Assembly: GCF_900115555.1 (NCBI RefSeq)
Contig: NZ_FOWX01000020.1
Coordinates: 27,839-91,838, forward strand
DNA length: 64,000 nt
Direction: 5' to 3'
From: Pseudomonas borbori
GTDB taxonomy: Bacteria; Pseudomonadota; Gammaproteobacteria; Pseudomonadales; Pseudomonadaceae
The notes beneath the pieces are model-generated. The model was not told the DNA's origin and did not search any database. It was given only the letters and a program-made list of their open reading frames with translations. Of this stretch, positions 1 to 7,409 are shown piece after piece (the first letter of the stretch is position 1; every line of letters starts with the position of its first letter). Position numbers and translations under genes: made by a program.

Positions 1-495
1 GAGATCGAAGCCACAGGCTTCTGCGAGGGCGATCTGCTGCTATACACCGCCAACAACTGGGATCGGAACCTGCAAAACGGCTGCTTGGGCAAACTTACTG
101 ATATTTTCGACCGGCCACAAACGGTCAACCTGGGCGACGATGAGAATCCCGACATGCGAATCGCCTTGGGCCGTGCCATCTACGAGGGGGTCGAGCACTA
201 TGTCCTCGACAGCGATGTGGATGTGATGCATCACGCTTTCGCGATCACGGTTCATAAAAGCCAGGGCAGTCAGTTTAAGCGAGTGATCGTGCCGGTACGA
301 AAGTCGCGGGTGCTTGATCGCACCTTCGTCTACACAGCTGTCACGCGGGCGCAGATGCAGGTGATCCTCGTGGGGAATGCCGATGCGGTAAGAGAAGCTG
401 TTGCGCTACCGCCGAAGGCATTTGGCCGGCAGGTTGGGCTAACCGAGATGCTGAATGCGAAATTGCATCTGACTCGACCGCCCATTTGCATGTGA
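1..495 (+). CDS. C-terminal part of a superfamily I DNA helicase (UvrD/RecD-like)
   Basis: The reading frame is open from base 1 to the stop at 493-495, so only the last 164 residues of a longer protein are present. The visible part holds two helicase motifs: T-V-H-K-S-Q-G-S-Q-F, a typical motif V / UvrD_C_2 signature, and Y-T-A-V-T-R-A, a typical motif VI with its arginine. These bind and hydrolyse ATP in UvrD/RecD-type helicases. The protein is probably a cytoplasmic ATP-dependent DNA helicase of the RecD2 or AAA_30 kind found in accessory regions. The N-terminal Walker A lies outside the window, so the subfamily cannot be fixed. It points toward the small-gene patch at 0.7-2.9 kb, which lies on the other strand. 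Confidence 0.8.
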   Translation, partial: EIEATGFCEGDLLLYTANNWDRNLQNGCLGKLTDIFDRPQTVNLGDDENPDMRIALGRAIYEGVEHYVLDSDVDVMHHAFAITVHKSQGSQFKRVIVPVRKSRVLDRTFVYTAVTRAQMQVILVGNADAVREAVALPPKAFGRQVGLTEMLNAKLHLTRPPICM

Positions 496-568
496 ATCGC
501 CCCTGATTTCGTAGACGCCACGACCGACCCGTAACTGCCGGTGGAAAAGGCAGGAGCCGGCCAGAAAC

Positions 569-609
569 GGTCGGTCGATCAGTAGCAAATAAATCGGTCA
601 CCTTTTCCG
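569..609 (+). repeat. Left arm of an imperfect inverted repeat bracketing the 0.6-3.4 kb patch
   Basis: This stretch contains AGTAGCAAATAAATC (581-595) and ACCTTTTCCG (600-609). Both recur in reverse complement at 3342-3356 and 3332-3341, in the matching order. The left copy has a few extra bases between and before the blocks. The A+T-richer block of small genes lies between the two arms. They could be ends of a mobile segment or two copies of a Pseudomonas intergenic repeat. Confidence 0.6.
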
Positions 610-693
610 GTAGGATCTTGCGTTTTGCCTTCACGAGAGCAATAAGTAAAAGGCAAGTCCTGCCCCCTATCACTTCCTTTGCTTGCTTGGGGA

Positions 694-1134
694 TCATAGG
701 CAGTAATGTTGGATTAGTGCATAGCCAAGTGAGCCGGGGTGATTACCAATATCAAGTGAGCTTGCTACGCGTTTGTCAAAGTGATTCTTGGATGTACTCT
801 CTAGATAGCCTATATTTTTTTTGCTGCAATTGAGTGATAGCTTATAGACTGATTGTTTGATTTCGTTTTTTCTAAACATCATGCACATGCTCTTGGCAGA
901 TAGTGTGGTGTCATCGCTGCCTTCTAAATTATTGCAGTTTGTCTCGTCGAGGCTGAAGGTTGCTCGCAACCAGATAATTACTTCTTTAGAGAAAATTCCA
1001 TTCTTCTCTATTAATATTGTCTCGTAGATGCCCTTGTTTTCAGGTGTACCTTGGAAAGGTTGCCACTCGTCAGCATATGCGCCTTGAGTTAAGAGGAAAG
1101 ATATCAAGATTAGAAGCGACTTAGGCGTATGCAT
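694..1134 (-). CDS. Small exported protein of unknown function (adhesin-E-like layout)
   Basis: The protein is 146 residues from the ATG at 1134, chosen because AAGGAT lies just upstream and the next residues form a clear signal peptide (M-H-T-P-K, a hydrophobic stretch, then A-Y-A before D-E-W). A longer frame from 1173 would overlap the upstream gene. The mature protein has about five cysteines, including one in the Y-K-L-S-L-N-C stretch and one at the second-last residue. This layout recalls small secreted surface-adhesin-E-like proteins, but no catalytic motif is visible and the assignment is weak. It lies 14 bp after the similar exported protein at 1149-1634, so the two probably form an operon. 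Base composition is visibly A+T-rich, suggesting acquired DNA. Confidence 0.65.
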   Translation of the reverse strand: MHTPKSLLILISFLLTQGAYADEWQPFQGTPENKGIYETILIEKNGIFSKEVIIWLRATFSLDETNCNNLEGSDDTTLSAKSMCMMFRKNEIKQSVYKLSLNCSKKNIGYLESTSKNHFDKRVASSLDIGNHPGSLGYALIQHYCL

Positions 1135-1148
1135 TATGGGATCCTTAT

Positions 1149-1634
1149 TTATGCAGGAAATATGTTGTCGCAAGCTTCTAATGTTATCTTGCTCTCATAT
1201 AAATAATTCCCTCGCATGTCGTACATTACGTGAAGAAGACTAAATCCATTTTCCATTAAACGAAGCGTGGCGGGCGTGGTGCAGTTTTGGTTCTTATATA
1301 AGGGGGCTACGTATTGATCTCCCCAGGCTTTCAGCCATTGATCAACGCTGCCGAATTTCTTTAGTGCATTGGTTGTAAGTTGATCGGTGCTTATATTTGC
1401 TTGTTTTGCGGCATCGTTGATGGTTTTATCAAAGTCGATGGCGTATTTGTAAAGTATAATCTTGCGCGGGGAGACCAGTATTGATGTTAGTGATGTAACA
1501 CTGTCTAGCTGCATGGGTAGCTTTTTAACCAGAGGCTTCAACTCTTCTCTAAGCTGTTCCTCAGTGAGCTCTGCCAGCGAAAATGCTGGCGATATAAAAA
1601 ATAGAGTGGAGATGATGGCTGTAAATTTTTTCAT
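1149..1634 (-). CDS. Small exported protein of unknown function
   Basis: This is a 161-residue protein with a classic signal peptide (M-K-K-F-T-A-I-I-S-T, a hydrophobic core, then S-L-A before E-L-T-E-E). The mature chain is mostly polar and helical in character. It carries only two cysteines, one in an N-C-T-T-P-A stretch and one near the end (E-A-C-D-N). No enzyme motif or transmembrane segment follows the signal, so a periplasmic or secreted location is inferred. It is the first gene of a probable two-gene minus-strand operon with the exported protein that starts at 1134. The codon use is A+T-rich compared with the core genes, which fits horizontal acquisition. I do not recognise the family. 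Confidence 0.65.
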   Translation of the reverse strand: MKKFTAIISTLFFISPAFSLAELTEEQLREELKPLVKKLPMQLDSVTSLTSILVSPRKIILYKYAIDFDKTINDAAKQANISTDQLTTNALKKFGSVDQWLKAWGDQYVAPLYKNQNCTTPATLRLMENGFSLLHVMYDMRGNYLYESKITLEACDNIFPA

Positions 1635-1693
1635 TGCTGATTATCTCTAAGCTTGAGATCATTATTGGACGCAACCTCCTAGGTAGCAGGGGT

Positions 1694-2152
1694 TTATAAA
1701 CCAGCCAATGCTGATGTGCCTAACTGTACTGAACCTGCAAATAATGATTTAATAAGCTCAGCTATGGAGCCTTTTGCGCCTTCACTCACGACACCACGGA
1801 GCTGCTCTGCAAAAGGTCGTCGGTCTACTGCCCCATCTACTGCGCTGGGCACGCTTCCTAGCAGTGTGAATCCTTTAAGTGTAAGTCTGGCTCCCGGAAA
1901 GCCGGGGCCGCTCATGGTTCTTAACGAGGGTTCATAGCGGAGAAAACCCTCCTCAACAAGAAATGCAATAGAGCTGCTTGCTACCGTAGTAATGACGTCA
2001 AAGGCTTCATGCTCGTCATTTGCGTCGTGTGCAGCCTCATAGCCAATTTTTCCAGCATCGATATCTGTTGGAGTTGGGAAAGAGTCATATAGCTTTGCGA
2101 GCGTTAGCAAAACTACCCGATTGAAAATTTCAATATTCCTAGGCTGTTCCAT
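1694..2152 (-). CDS. Hypothetical protein with a winged-helix-like N-terminal half
   Basis: The ATG at 2152 is preferred over a TTG at 2170 because GGAGGTG lies 8-9 bases upstream of it, giving 152 residues. The first ~95 residues look like a small helical DNA- or protein-binding fold: an N-terminal helix (I-F-N-R-V-V-L-L-T-L), a middle helix, then F-L-V-E-E-G-F-L-R-Y followed by a strand pair ending L-T-L-K-G-F, the usual wing pattern. The last 40 residues are rich in Gly, Ala, Ser and hydrophobics. No enzyme motif is visible. A GCCTAAT-N5-GTTAGGC element sits directly upstream (minus sense), as a gene-cassette boundary would. Function unknown; the fold is an inference from pattern only. Confidence 0.6.
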   Translation of the reverse strand: MEQPRNIEIFNRVVLLTLAKLYDSFPTPTDIDAGKIGYEAAHDANDEHEAFDVITTVASSSIAFLVEEGFLRYEPSLRTMSGPGFPGARLTLKGFTLLGSVPSAVDGAVDRRPFAEQLRGVVSEGAKGSIAELIKSLFAGSVQLGTSALAGL

Positions 2153-2183
2153 TTGTGTATTCACCTCCAATCCTTGATGTTGG

Positions 2184-2202
2184 GCCTAACGACTAATTAG
2201 GC
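2184..2202 (-). other. Integron-like right-hand simple site (GCCTAAT-N5-GTTAGGC)
   Basis: Read on the minus strand, this is GCCTAAT, five bases, then GTTAGGC. It matches the RYYYAAC-N5-GTTRRRY layout of the right-hand half of an attC site except for one base. It sits about 30 bases before the start of the 152-residue gene, where a cassette boundary belongs. I could not find a convincing left-hand partner within 150 bases, so it is at best a degenerate or partial attC. Confidence 0.3.
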
Positions 2203-2463
2203 AACACGCAGAGTCGCGTTTGTAAACGGCATCGTGTAGCCCTGAAACCTCTTCCCCGTCCTCGGTGCTGTCGCAGCTGCTAGGTAGCCATGGAGAGCAC
2301 AACAGAGACACCAGCAGCCTAGCCGCAGAAGCCATCTATGTGCCACCAGTTTGTGCATCATCGGCTCTTTGGTCGGGCCAGGGCGCCCAGCAAGACTGAA
2401 CGTAGCGGGTATCCGCCGATTGGCTGCCAGGTTTGTTGGGCAATACCAATATGAAATTCGAGG

Positions 2464-2922
2464 TCAAAGTTGCCTCCGGACTTGTTCAACCAAGGCAGCC
2501 AACTCTGTGGCCATTGGCTCAGGTGCCGGGGTTTGCATTCCATGGATCCCCGTGGAATACCGCAAGAAATACGGCCGGTTGTGCAGATGACTCAGGCAAT
2601 CGACCCATTGTGGGGGGTGGGGTTGAATGCTTAGACCTTCAGAGAAAGCGAGGAGCCACAGCTCTTTCAAGTCGTGTCGAATATTTGTTCTTTTCAAACG
2701 GGCGTCGTCGCCTGACCTAGACAGATAGGCTTTCAGCGCGCATTCAAGGACGTGCGCACTGACCATTGCCAGAGGTAGCGCTGGCAATGGTGAAGCAGTA
2801 GCGAGGACACAAACACCCGGCAACATCGCGTATGCAATCCCCAGGTATGTGTGCGGCGGGCCTGCTGGCCTAGCCGTTAAAGGAGCCAGTGTTGCCGATC
2901 CGTTGCCGACTATCGGTTTCAT
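2464..2922 (-). CDS. HEPN-like domain protein
   Basis: The protein is 152 residues from the ATG at 2922; a TTG at 2937 would add five. Residues ~56-92 read A-H-V-L-E-C-A-L-K-A-Y-L, a spacer, then H-D-L-K-E-L-W, the two-helix signature I associate with HEPN proteins (H/E-x-x-L-K-A-Y-L followed by a HDL motif). Residues 78-83, R-T-N-I-R-H, also fit the R-x4-H pattern of HEPN ribonucleases. The last 50 residues are a third helical segment. HEPN proteins often act as toxin RNases or nucleotide-system partners in defence loci, but no MNT nucleotidyltransferase or antitoxin is next to it. The Shine-Dalgarno site is weak. The family call is moderate and the activity is unproven. Confidence 0.5.
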   Translation of the reverse strand: MKPIVGNGSATLAPLTARPAGPPHTYLGIAYAMLPGVCVLATASPLPALPLAMVSAHVLECALKAYLSRSGDDARLKRTNIRHDLKELWLLAFSEGLSIQPHPPQWVDCLSHLHNRPYFLRYSTGIHGMQTPAPEPMATELAALVEQVRRQL

Positions 2923-3238
2923 CGCTTCAATGTCCAATTACTATTATTAGGCGACGTGCCATGTCGCAGTAAGCGCGACATCTATCGAGGGGAAGCCCAA
3001 CTGCGGTAAAGGTTCAGCGTAGCAGGTCGACATCGCTTATTGGCCACTATTCTGTCCAACGTTCGCTCTTCGCTGAGCGTCCTACCCCAGCACGGCTGAA
3101 TCACCGTCAGCATCTGACGGGTAAGGTACAGGCACCAAAACTGGCGCTTAAAAATTCGTGGTACCTATCGTGGTAACCAGAAAGTATCGACCTGCTTTTA
3201 GCCAGCATTCATGGGCCTTGCAGCCATTTCTTTCGCTG

Positions 3239-3286
3239 CGTGAAAAGCAGGGGAGTTTAGTGAGCTAAATGCCCCTGCTTTTCACG
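3239..3286. repeat. Perfect 15-bp inverted repeat hairpin
   Basis: CGTGAAAAGCAGGGG at 3239-3253 is exactly reversed and complemented at 3272-3286. The 18-base loop region can pair further (TTTAG with CTAAA). There is no T-run after it, so it is not an ordinary terminator. No gene lies within 300 bases on either side. Confidence 0.75.
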
Positions 3287-3331
3287 TAGAGCAACGTCAG
3301 CAGCGGGGGGGGGGGGAGCGTCTGGAGGCCA

Positions 3332-3364
3332 CGGAAAAGGTGATTTATTTGCTACTTACCGACC
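3332..3364 (-). repeat. Right arm of the inverted repeat bracketing the 0.6-3.4 kb patch
   Basis: This is the reverse complement partner of 569-609. The blocks CGGAAAAGGT (3332-3341) and GATTTATTTGCTACT (3342-3356) are exact matches. The right copy lacks the four-base GGTC insert between the blocks. A 12-G homopolymer ends 16 bases to its left. Confidence 0.6.
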
Positions 3365-3458
3365 GGCCGCTTTTGGCACTTTTCTGCCGGTTGCCACCTG
3401 ACCGCGCGTTAATGCAAATGGATGGTCGAGGCCATGCAATTACGCAGCTGATCGCCTG

Positions 3459-3496
3459 AAAAAGAAAACTCCCAGCGGCTTGCGCCAACTGGGAGT
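3459..3496 (-). terminator. Intrinsic terminator without an obvious upstream gene
   Basis: On the minus strand ACTCCCAG and CTGGGAGT form an 8-bp stem around a 13-base loop, followed by TTTTCTTTTT. That is a good rho-independent terminator for transcription coming from higher coordinates, yet no minus-strand gene lies between it and 3712. It may be left over from a lost gene such as an integrase. Confidence 0.55.
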
Positions 3497-3711
3497 GGTA
3501 CACCTAATGGTACATGTACTAAAAAGCAAATTAGCCTGAAGGCCTATCACTCACTCACTCACAGAGTTTTAGTACAATTTTGTGCTGTAAAGAGCTTGGG
3601 GTCGCGGTTTTTTTATGTCGGTTGTGCCCGCGATGAGCCATAGCTGTCGCTCGATGGTCGCCTCGAGGTTATCGTGGGTCATGTTCAACGCGCTCAAGGT
3701 GGAGTAACGCC

Positions 3712-4077
3712 ATGCTCCCGAGTCTGGCTGCCGCTGCCGTGTTGCTCCTGCATCTGCTGTTCATTGCCTTCGCCCTGCTCGGTGGTTTGCTGGTGCTGCG
3801 CTGGCGTTGGCTGGCCTGGCTGCATCTGCCCGCCGTGCTCTGGGCGGTTGCGGTTGAATCACTGCAGTTGCCGTGTCCCCTGACACCACTGGAAAACAGC
3901 CTGCGTCAGGCTGCCGGGCAAGCAGGCTATGGCGCCGGTTTTATCGAGCACTACCTGCTGCCGATCATCTATCCGGCCGGGCTCACGCCCGCTATCCAGC
4001 TATGGCTGGCGGCCTTGGTCGTGCTGCCCAACCTGCTGGTGTATGGCTTTTTGCTCTGGCGTTGGCGCAGCCGTTAG
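3712..4077 (+). CDS. DUF2784 family small inner-membrane protein
   Basis: This is a 121-residue very hydrophobic protein with three to four predicted membrane helices (about 4-28, 36-52, 94-114). The conserved C-P-L-T at residues 55-58, followed by E61 and then G-Y-G-A-G-F-I-E-H-Y and a Y-P motif, is the signature of the DUF2784 family, and the length is usual for it. The ATG at 3712 has GGAG ten bases upstream. The role is unknown; the family is common in proteobacteria as a stand-alone membrane protein. It is followed after 127 bp by a short-chain dehydrogenase gene on the same strand, but a shared transcript is not evident. Confidence 0.85.
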   Translation: MLPSLAAAAVLLLHLLFIAFALLGGLLVLRWRWLAWLHLPAVLWAVAVESLQLPCPLTPLENSLRQAAGQAGYGAGFIEHYLLPIIYPAGLTPAIQLWLAALVVLPNLLVYGFLLWRWRSR

Positions 4078-4204
4078 CCGCTCTGCCAGTGACGGCAGTT
4101 TGCCTTGGTCATTCAGCAGCATGATGGTACGTGGGGCTGAATATTTCCTTGGCTACACTGCGCCTTGTCTTCTCTTTCAACGCACAAAACAAGGCGACTT
4201 CCAT

Positions 4205-5014
4205 ATGCAAAATCGCATGATGATTACCGGCGCGGGTTCGGGCTTGGGGCGTGAAATCGCCCTGCGCTGGGCGCGCGAGGGCTGGCGTCTGGCGCTCGCC
4301 GATGTCAACGAGGCGGGACTCGCCGAGACCCTGCAATTGGTTCGCGCAGCCGGTGGCGAGGGTTTCACCCGGCGTTGCGACGTGCGCGACTACAGTCAGT
4401 TGACCGCCCTGGCGCAGGCCTGCGAGGAAAAGTTCGGCGGCATCGATGTGGTTGTCAATAACGCCGGGGTGGCCTCGGGTGGTTTCTTCGATGAGCTGTC
4501 GCTGGAAGATTGGGACTGGCAGATCGCAATCAACCTGATGGGCGTGGTCAAGGGCTGCAAGGCGTTCCTGCCCTTGCTCGAGCGCAGCAAGGGCAAGATC
4601 GTCAACATCGCGTCGATGGCGGCCCTGATGCAAGGCCCGGCGATGAGCAACTACAACGTGGCCAAGGCCGGCGTAGTGGCGCTGTCGGAGAGCCTGCTGA
4701 TCGAGCTGAAACAGCAGGAAATCGGCGTGCATGTGGTCTGTCCGTCGTTCTTCCAGACCAACCTGCTCGACTCCTTCCGCGGCCCGACGCCGGCGATGAA
4801 GGCCCAGGTCGGCAAGCTGCTGGAAAGCTCGCCGATCAGCGCCGCGGACATCGCCGACTATATCTACCAGGAGATGGCCAAGGGCGAGTTCATGATCCTG
4901 CCCCATGAGCAGGGCCGTTTGGCCTGGGCGTTGAAACAGAAGAACCCGCAATTGCTCTATGACGAAATGACCAGCATGGCCGACAGGATGCGCGCCAAGG
5001 GCAAGCCGGCGTAA
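4205..5014 (+). CDS. SDR family oxidoreductase
   Basis: This is a 269-residue classical short-chain dehydrogenase. The dinucleotide-binding motif T-G-A-G-S-G-L-G is at residues 8-15, N-N-A-G at 85-88, the catalytic Ser at 137, and the Y-N-V-A-K active-site pair at Tyr150 and Lys154, so the Rossmann fold and catalytic tetrad look complete. It should use NAD(P)H to oxidise or reduce an alcohol/ketone, but the substrate is not predictable. The frame stays open upstream, but the ATG at 4205 gives a standard SDR N-terminus. It appears monocistronic: the next gene is on the other strand after a REP-rich spacer. Confidence 0.88.
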   Translation: MQNRMMITGAGSGLGREIALRWAREGWRLALADVNEAGLAETLQLVRAAGGEGFTRRCDVRDYSQLTALAQACEEKFGGIDVVVNNAGVASGGFFDELSLEDWDWQIAINLMGVVKGCKAFLPLLERSKGKIVNIASMAALMQGPAMSNYNVAKAGVVALSESLLIELKQQEIGVHVVCPSFFQTNLLDSFRGPTPAMKAQVGKLLESSPISAADIADYIYQEMAKGEFMILPHEQGRLAWALKQKNPQLLYDEMTSMADRMRAKGKPA

Positions 5015-5058
5015 TTGAAGGCTATCCACCCGTTAACAGTTGAGCCAGATCGCAACCT

Positions 5059-5160
5059 GGTGGGAGGGGCTTTAGCCGCGAAACATTGTCAGTGTTTCGA
5101 AGATTTTCGCGGATGAAGCGCAACGCTGCCCGGCCGCTCCTACAAACGTTATCTCTCATG
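5059..5160. repeat. REP-like intergenic repeats
   Basis: The spacer contains GGGAGGGGCTTTAGCCGCGA, the same unit that forms the 20-bp arms of the hairpin at 30255-30318, followed by degenerate CGCGGATGAAGC and GCTCCTACAAACG pieces. This is the style of Pseudomonas REP elements. It lies between convergent genes. Confidence 0.65.
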
Positions 5161-5242
5161 CAACGGATAACGGGTAGATAGCCTAATTGAATACCGAGCT
5201 GCGGCCAGCCTGGCGAGGCGTCACTTCCTTGCCAGCGGCTAC

Positions 5243-6094
5243 TCAACGCGCCATGCGCGCCGAGAAGAAAATCGCCAGGATGATCAGCGTGCCGCCGAGG
5301 AGCATGCGCAGGGTCGGTATCTCGTTGAACAGCCACCAGGCGAAGGCGATGCCGTAGACCGGCTCCAGGGCGAAGATCACCGCGGCGCTGCGCGCCTTGA
5401 TCACGCGCAGGCTGGCGACGAACAGGCTGTGCGCCAGGCCGGTACAGAACACCCCGAGCAGGGCCAGCCAGAACCAGTCGAGCAAGCGCAGGCCGGGCAG
5501 CAGGGGCCAGGCGAACGGCAGGAAGCACAGCAGCACCGTGAGGTTCTGGCAGAGCGCCGCCTGCACCGGATCCAGGCCGCGGGTGCTGGCGCGGTTGAGC
5601 AGCGACAGCAGGGCGAACAGCAAGCCCGAGAGCACGGCCCAGAGCAGGCCGGCGGTAGCCTGGCTGGCGAGGTCGAAATCCGGCGTGACCAGGATCAAGC
5701 CCAGGCAGACCACGGCGACCATGGCGAATTCGCCGGGCCTTGTGCGTTCGCGAAACAGTAGGCCTTCGAGCAGCACGGTAAACGCCGGGAAGCTGGCGAA
5801 ACCGAGGGTGGCGATGGCCACGCCGGACACCTTCACCGCCTCGAAGAAGGTCAGCCAATGGCTGCCGAGCAACACGCCGCCGAGTGCCAGCATGGCCAAC
5901 TGGTGGGCGCTTGGGCGCTGGCTGTGGTGCTGGCTGAGGAGGCGGGCGAACAGGGCCAGGGCGACGACGGCGAAGATCGCCCGGCCGCCGACAATGGCCA
6001 TGGGTAGGGTATTCGCCAGCTTGCCGAAGATCCCCGACAGGCCGAACAGCAGCGCGCCCAGGTGGATCGCCAGCAGTGCCTTGCGCTCGGTCAT
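5243..6094 (-). CDS. EamA/DMT family transporter
   Basis: This is a 283-residue integral membrane protein made of two EamA repeats with about ten helices. The start (M-T-E-R-K-A-L-L-A-I-H-L-G-A-L-L-F-G-L-S-G) has the usual first-helix G-L-S-G-I pattern of drug/metabolite exporters. Members of the 10-TMS family move metabolites or amino acids out of the cell by proton exchange; the substrate here cannot be read. Its ATG overlaps the stop of the upstream tRNA-binding-domain gene by four bases (6091-6094), so the two are translationally coupled. Length is normal. Confidence 0.87.
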   Translation of the reverse strand: MTERKALLAIHLGALLFGLSGIFGKLANTLPMAIVGGRAIFAVVALALFARLLSQHHSQRPSAHQLAMLALGGVLLGSHWLTFFEAVKVSGVAIATLGFASFPAFTVLLEGLLFRERTRPGEFAMVAVVCLGLILVTPDFDLASQATAGLLWAVLSGLLFALLSLLNRASTRGLDPVQAALCQNLTVLLCFLPFAWPLLPGLRLLDWFWLALLGVFCTGLAHSLFVASLRVIKARSAAVIFALEPVYGIAFAWWLFNEIPTLRMLLGGTLIILAIFFSARMAR

Positions 6095-6426
6095 GCCAGG
6101 CGCGCGCCATTGGCCAGCGGTTTGTCGAAGCTGGCCAGGACCACCTTGTTGTCGGCGTCGTAGACGCCGGTCACCAGCACCTCGGAACGGATACCGGCGA
6201 TGCGCTTGGCGGCGAAATTACACACGCAGAGCACCTGGCGGCCAACCAGTTCGGCGCATGGGTAGTGCTCGGTAAGCTGCGCGCTGGAGGTTTTCACCCC
6301 GAGTTCGCCGAGGTCGATCCGCAGCACGTAGGCCGGCTTGCGGGCCTTGGCGTTCGGCTCGGCGCAGAGCACGGTGCCGACGCGCAATTCCACCCGCTGA
6401 AAGTCTTCCCATTCGATCTGCTGCAT
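6091..6426 (-). CDS. tRNA-binding domain protein (CsaA/YgjH type)
   Basis: This is a 111-residue protein consisting of a single OB-fold tRNA_bind domain. W-E-D-F-Q-R-V-E-L-R-V-G-T-V at the start and the central L-R-I-D-L-G-E-L-G-V-K-T-S-S-A-Q-L stretch are diagnostic, and the later V-L-C-V-C-N-F-A-A-K-R-I-A-G-I-R-S-E is the standard continuation. CsaA in Bacillus has chaperone-like and tRNA-binding activity, and E. coli YgjH binds tRNA. The exact role in Pseudomonas is not known. It forms a tight two-gene operon with the EamA transporter that follows, an association that may be expression-based only. Confidence 0.88.
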   Translation of the reverse strand: MQQIEWEDFQRVELRVGTVLCAEPNAKARKPAYVLRIDLGELGVKTSSAQLTEHYPCAELVGRQVLCVCNFAAKRIAGIRSEVLVTGVYDADNKVVLASFDKPLANGARLA

Positions 6427-6512
6427 GGCGTTTCCCCGACTGGCTGATGCTGCATGCAGTCTAGGGAGAGAAGCGCGCCCTGTCTGTCGCGGGAGTCGCG
6501 GGTTTTGTCGCG

Positions 6513-7265
6513 TTACTCGTGGCGCTGGCGCAGCGCGCGCGGGGTGCAGCCGAACTGGCGCAGCAGCGCTGCGGTAAAGGCGCTTTGCGAACTGTAGCCG
6601 ACCCGCGCGGCGATCTCGCCGACCGCCAGCTGGCTGGTGCGCAGCAACTGGCGGCCCAGGTGCAGGCGCCGGCTGCGCACATAGGCCATGGGCGTCTGGC
6701 CGGTCTCGTCGAGAAAGCGCGCATGAAAACGCGCCGCCGACAAACCGGCCAGCCGCGCCAGGTCGCCGACCTGCAGCGGGTAGGCGGCATGCCGGTCGAT
6801 ATGCGCGTCCAGGGCGGCCAGCGGCAAGCCTGGCACGCCCGGCAATTCGATGTGCTCGCTGGCCAGGCTGGCCAGCAACAGCGCTGCGCCTTGCCGGGCG
6901 ATTACCGGATCATCGATCGGGCTGGCCGCCAGCCAACTGACCAGCTGGCTTTGCGCCGGGTTGAGGCTCAGGGCGCCGGGGCGCTCGAGCAGGCGGCGGC
7001 CGGCATCGGCATGCAGGCCCAGGTGCTGTTGCAACCAGTGCTCGGAGGGCACGTCGAGCACCAGGCACTGGCTGCCGCTGCTGCTGCCACAGGCGTGTTG
7101 CGCCGCCGCCGGCACCACGGCGAGGGTCTGGCGGATCACCTGACTGCCCAGCCCGGCCACTTCGAAGTCCAGCTGGCCACTCAGGCCGAAGACCAGCTGC
7201 GCATGATCATGGCTGTGGGTGAGCAGTTCATGGCTGTAGTGACACAAAGAGAGCGGCGACGGCAT
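6513..7265 (-). CDS. AraC family transcriptional regulator
   Basis: The protein is 250 residues from the ATG at 7265, chosen because GAGG lies 8 bases upstream; the frame itself extends to 7334. The N-terminal ~120 residues look like a cupin sensing domain (H-S-H-D-H-A-Q-L-V-F-G). The C-terminal ~100 residues contain two helix-turn-helix motifs, one around V-G-D-L-A-R-L-A-G-L-S and the other around V-G-E-I-A-A-R-V-G-Y-S-S-Q-S-A-F, the standard AraC/XylS DNA-binding domain. It is divergent from the phosphoesterase gene at 7410, with about 145 bp between starts. The ligand is unknown. Confidence 0.9.
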   Translation of the reverse strand: MPSPLSLCHYSHELLTHSHDHAQLVFGLSGQLDFEVAGLGSQVIRQTLAVVPAAAQHACGSSSGSQCLVLDVPSEHWLQQHLGLHADAGRRLLERPGALSLNPAQSQLVSWLAASPIDDPVIARQGAALLLASLASEHIELPGVPGLPLAALDAHIDRHAAYPLQVGDLARLAGLSAARFHARFLDETGQTPMAYVRSRRLHLGRQLLRTSQLAVGEIAARVGYSSQSAFTAALLRQFGCTPRALRQRHE

Positions 7266-7409
7266 GGCAAGGTCCTCGTGACAGGCGGCCAGTTTAGCAG
7301 GCCGTTGCGTCTGTTCGTGGTAGGGCGTTGTCATCGAACTGCCACGGCCTCGTCACAGTCGTTTCACCGCAGGCAGGCAGGCTCGTGAAAACCCAGCCGG
7401 AGGCCGCCC

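Larger units (their letters stand above)
2923..3711. other. 789-bp gene-free segment with hairpins and an orphan terminator
   Basis: I see no supportable gene here. It holds a degenerate GCCTAAT motif near 2951 (minus sense), a 7-bp hairpin CCGTCAG/CTGACGG near 3103-3119, a perfect 15-bp inverted repeat at 3239-3286, a run of 12 G at 3305-3316, and the right arm of the flanking inverted repeat at 3332-3364. It also holds a minus-strand terminator at 3459-3496 and an inverted pair TGTACTAAAA/TTTTAGTACA at 3515-3524 and 3567-3576. Together these look like the worn end of an accessory element. Confidence 0.5.

Noticed and set aside
5243..6094. Possible pairing of the two EamA transporters at 5.2 and 44.5 kb as a duplicated system
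   Set aside because: The two share only the general family pattern and have unrelated neighbours.
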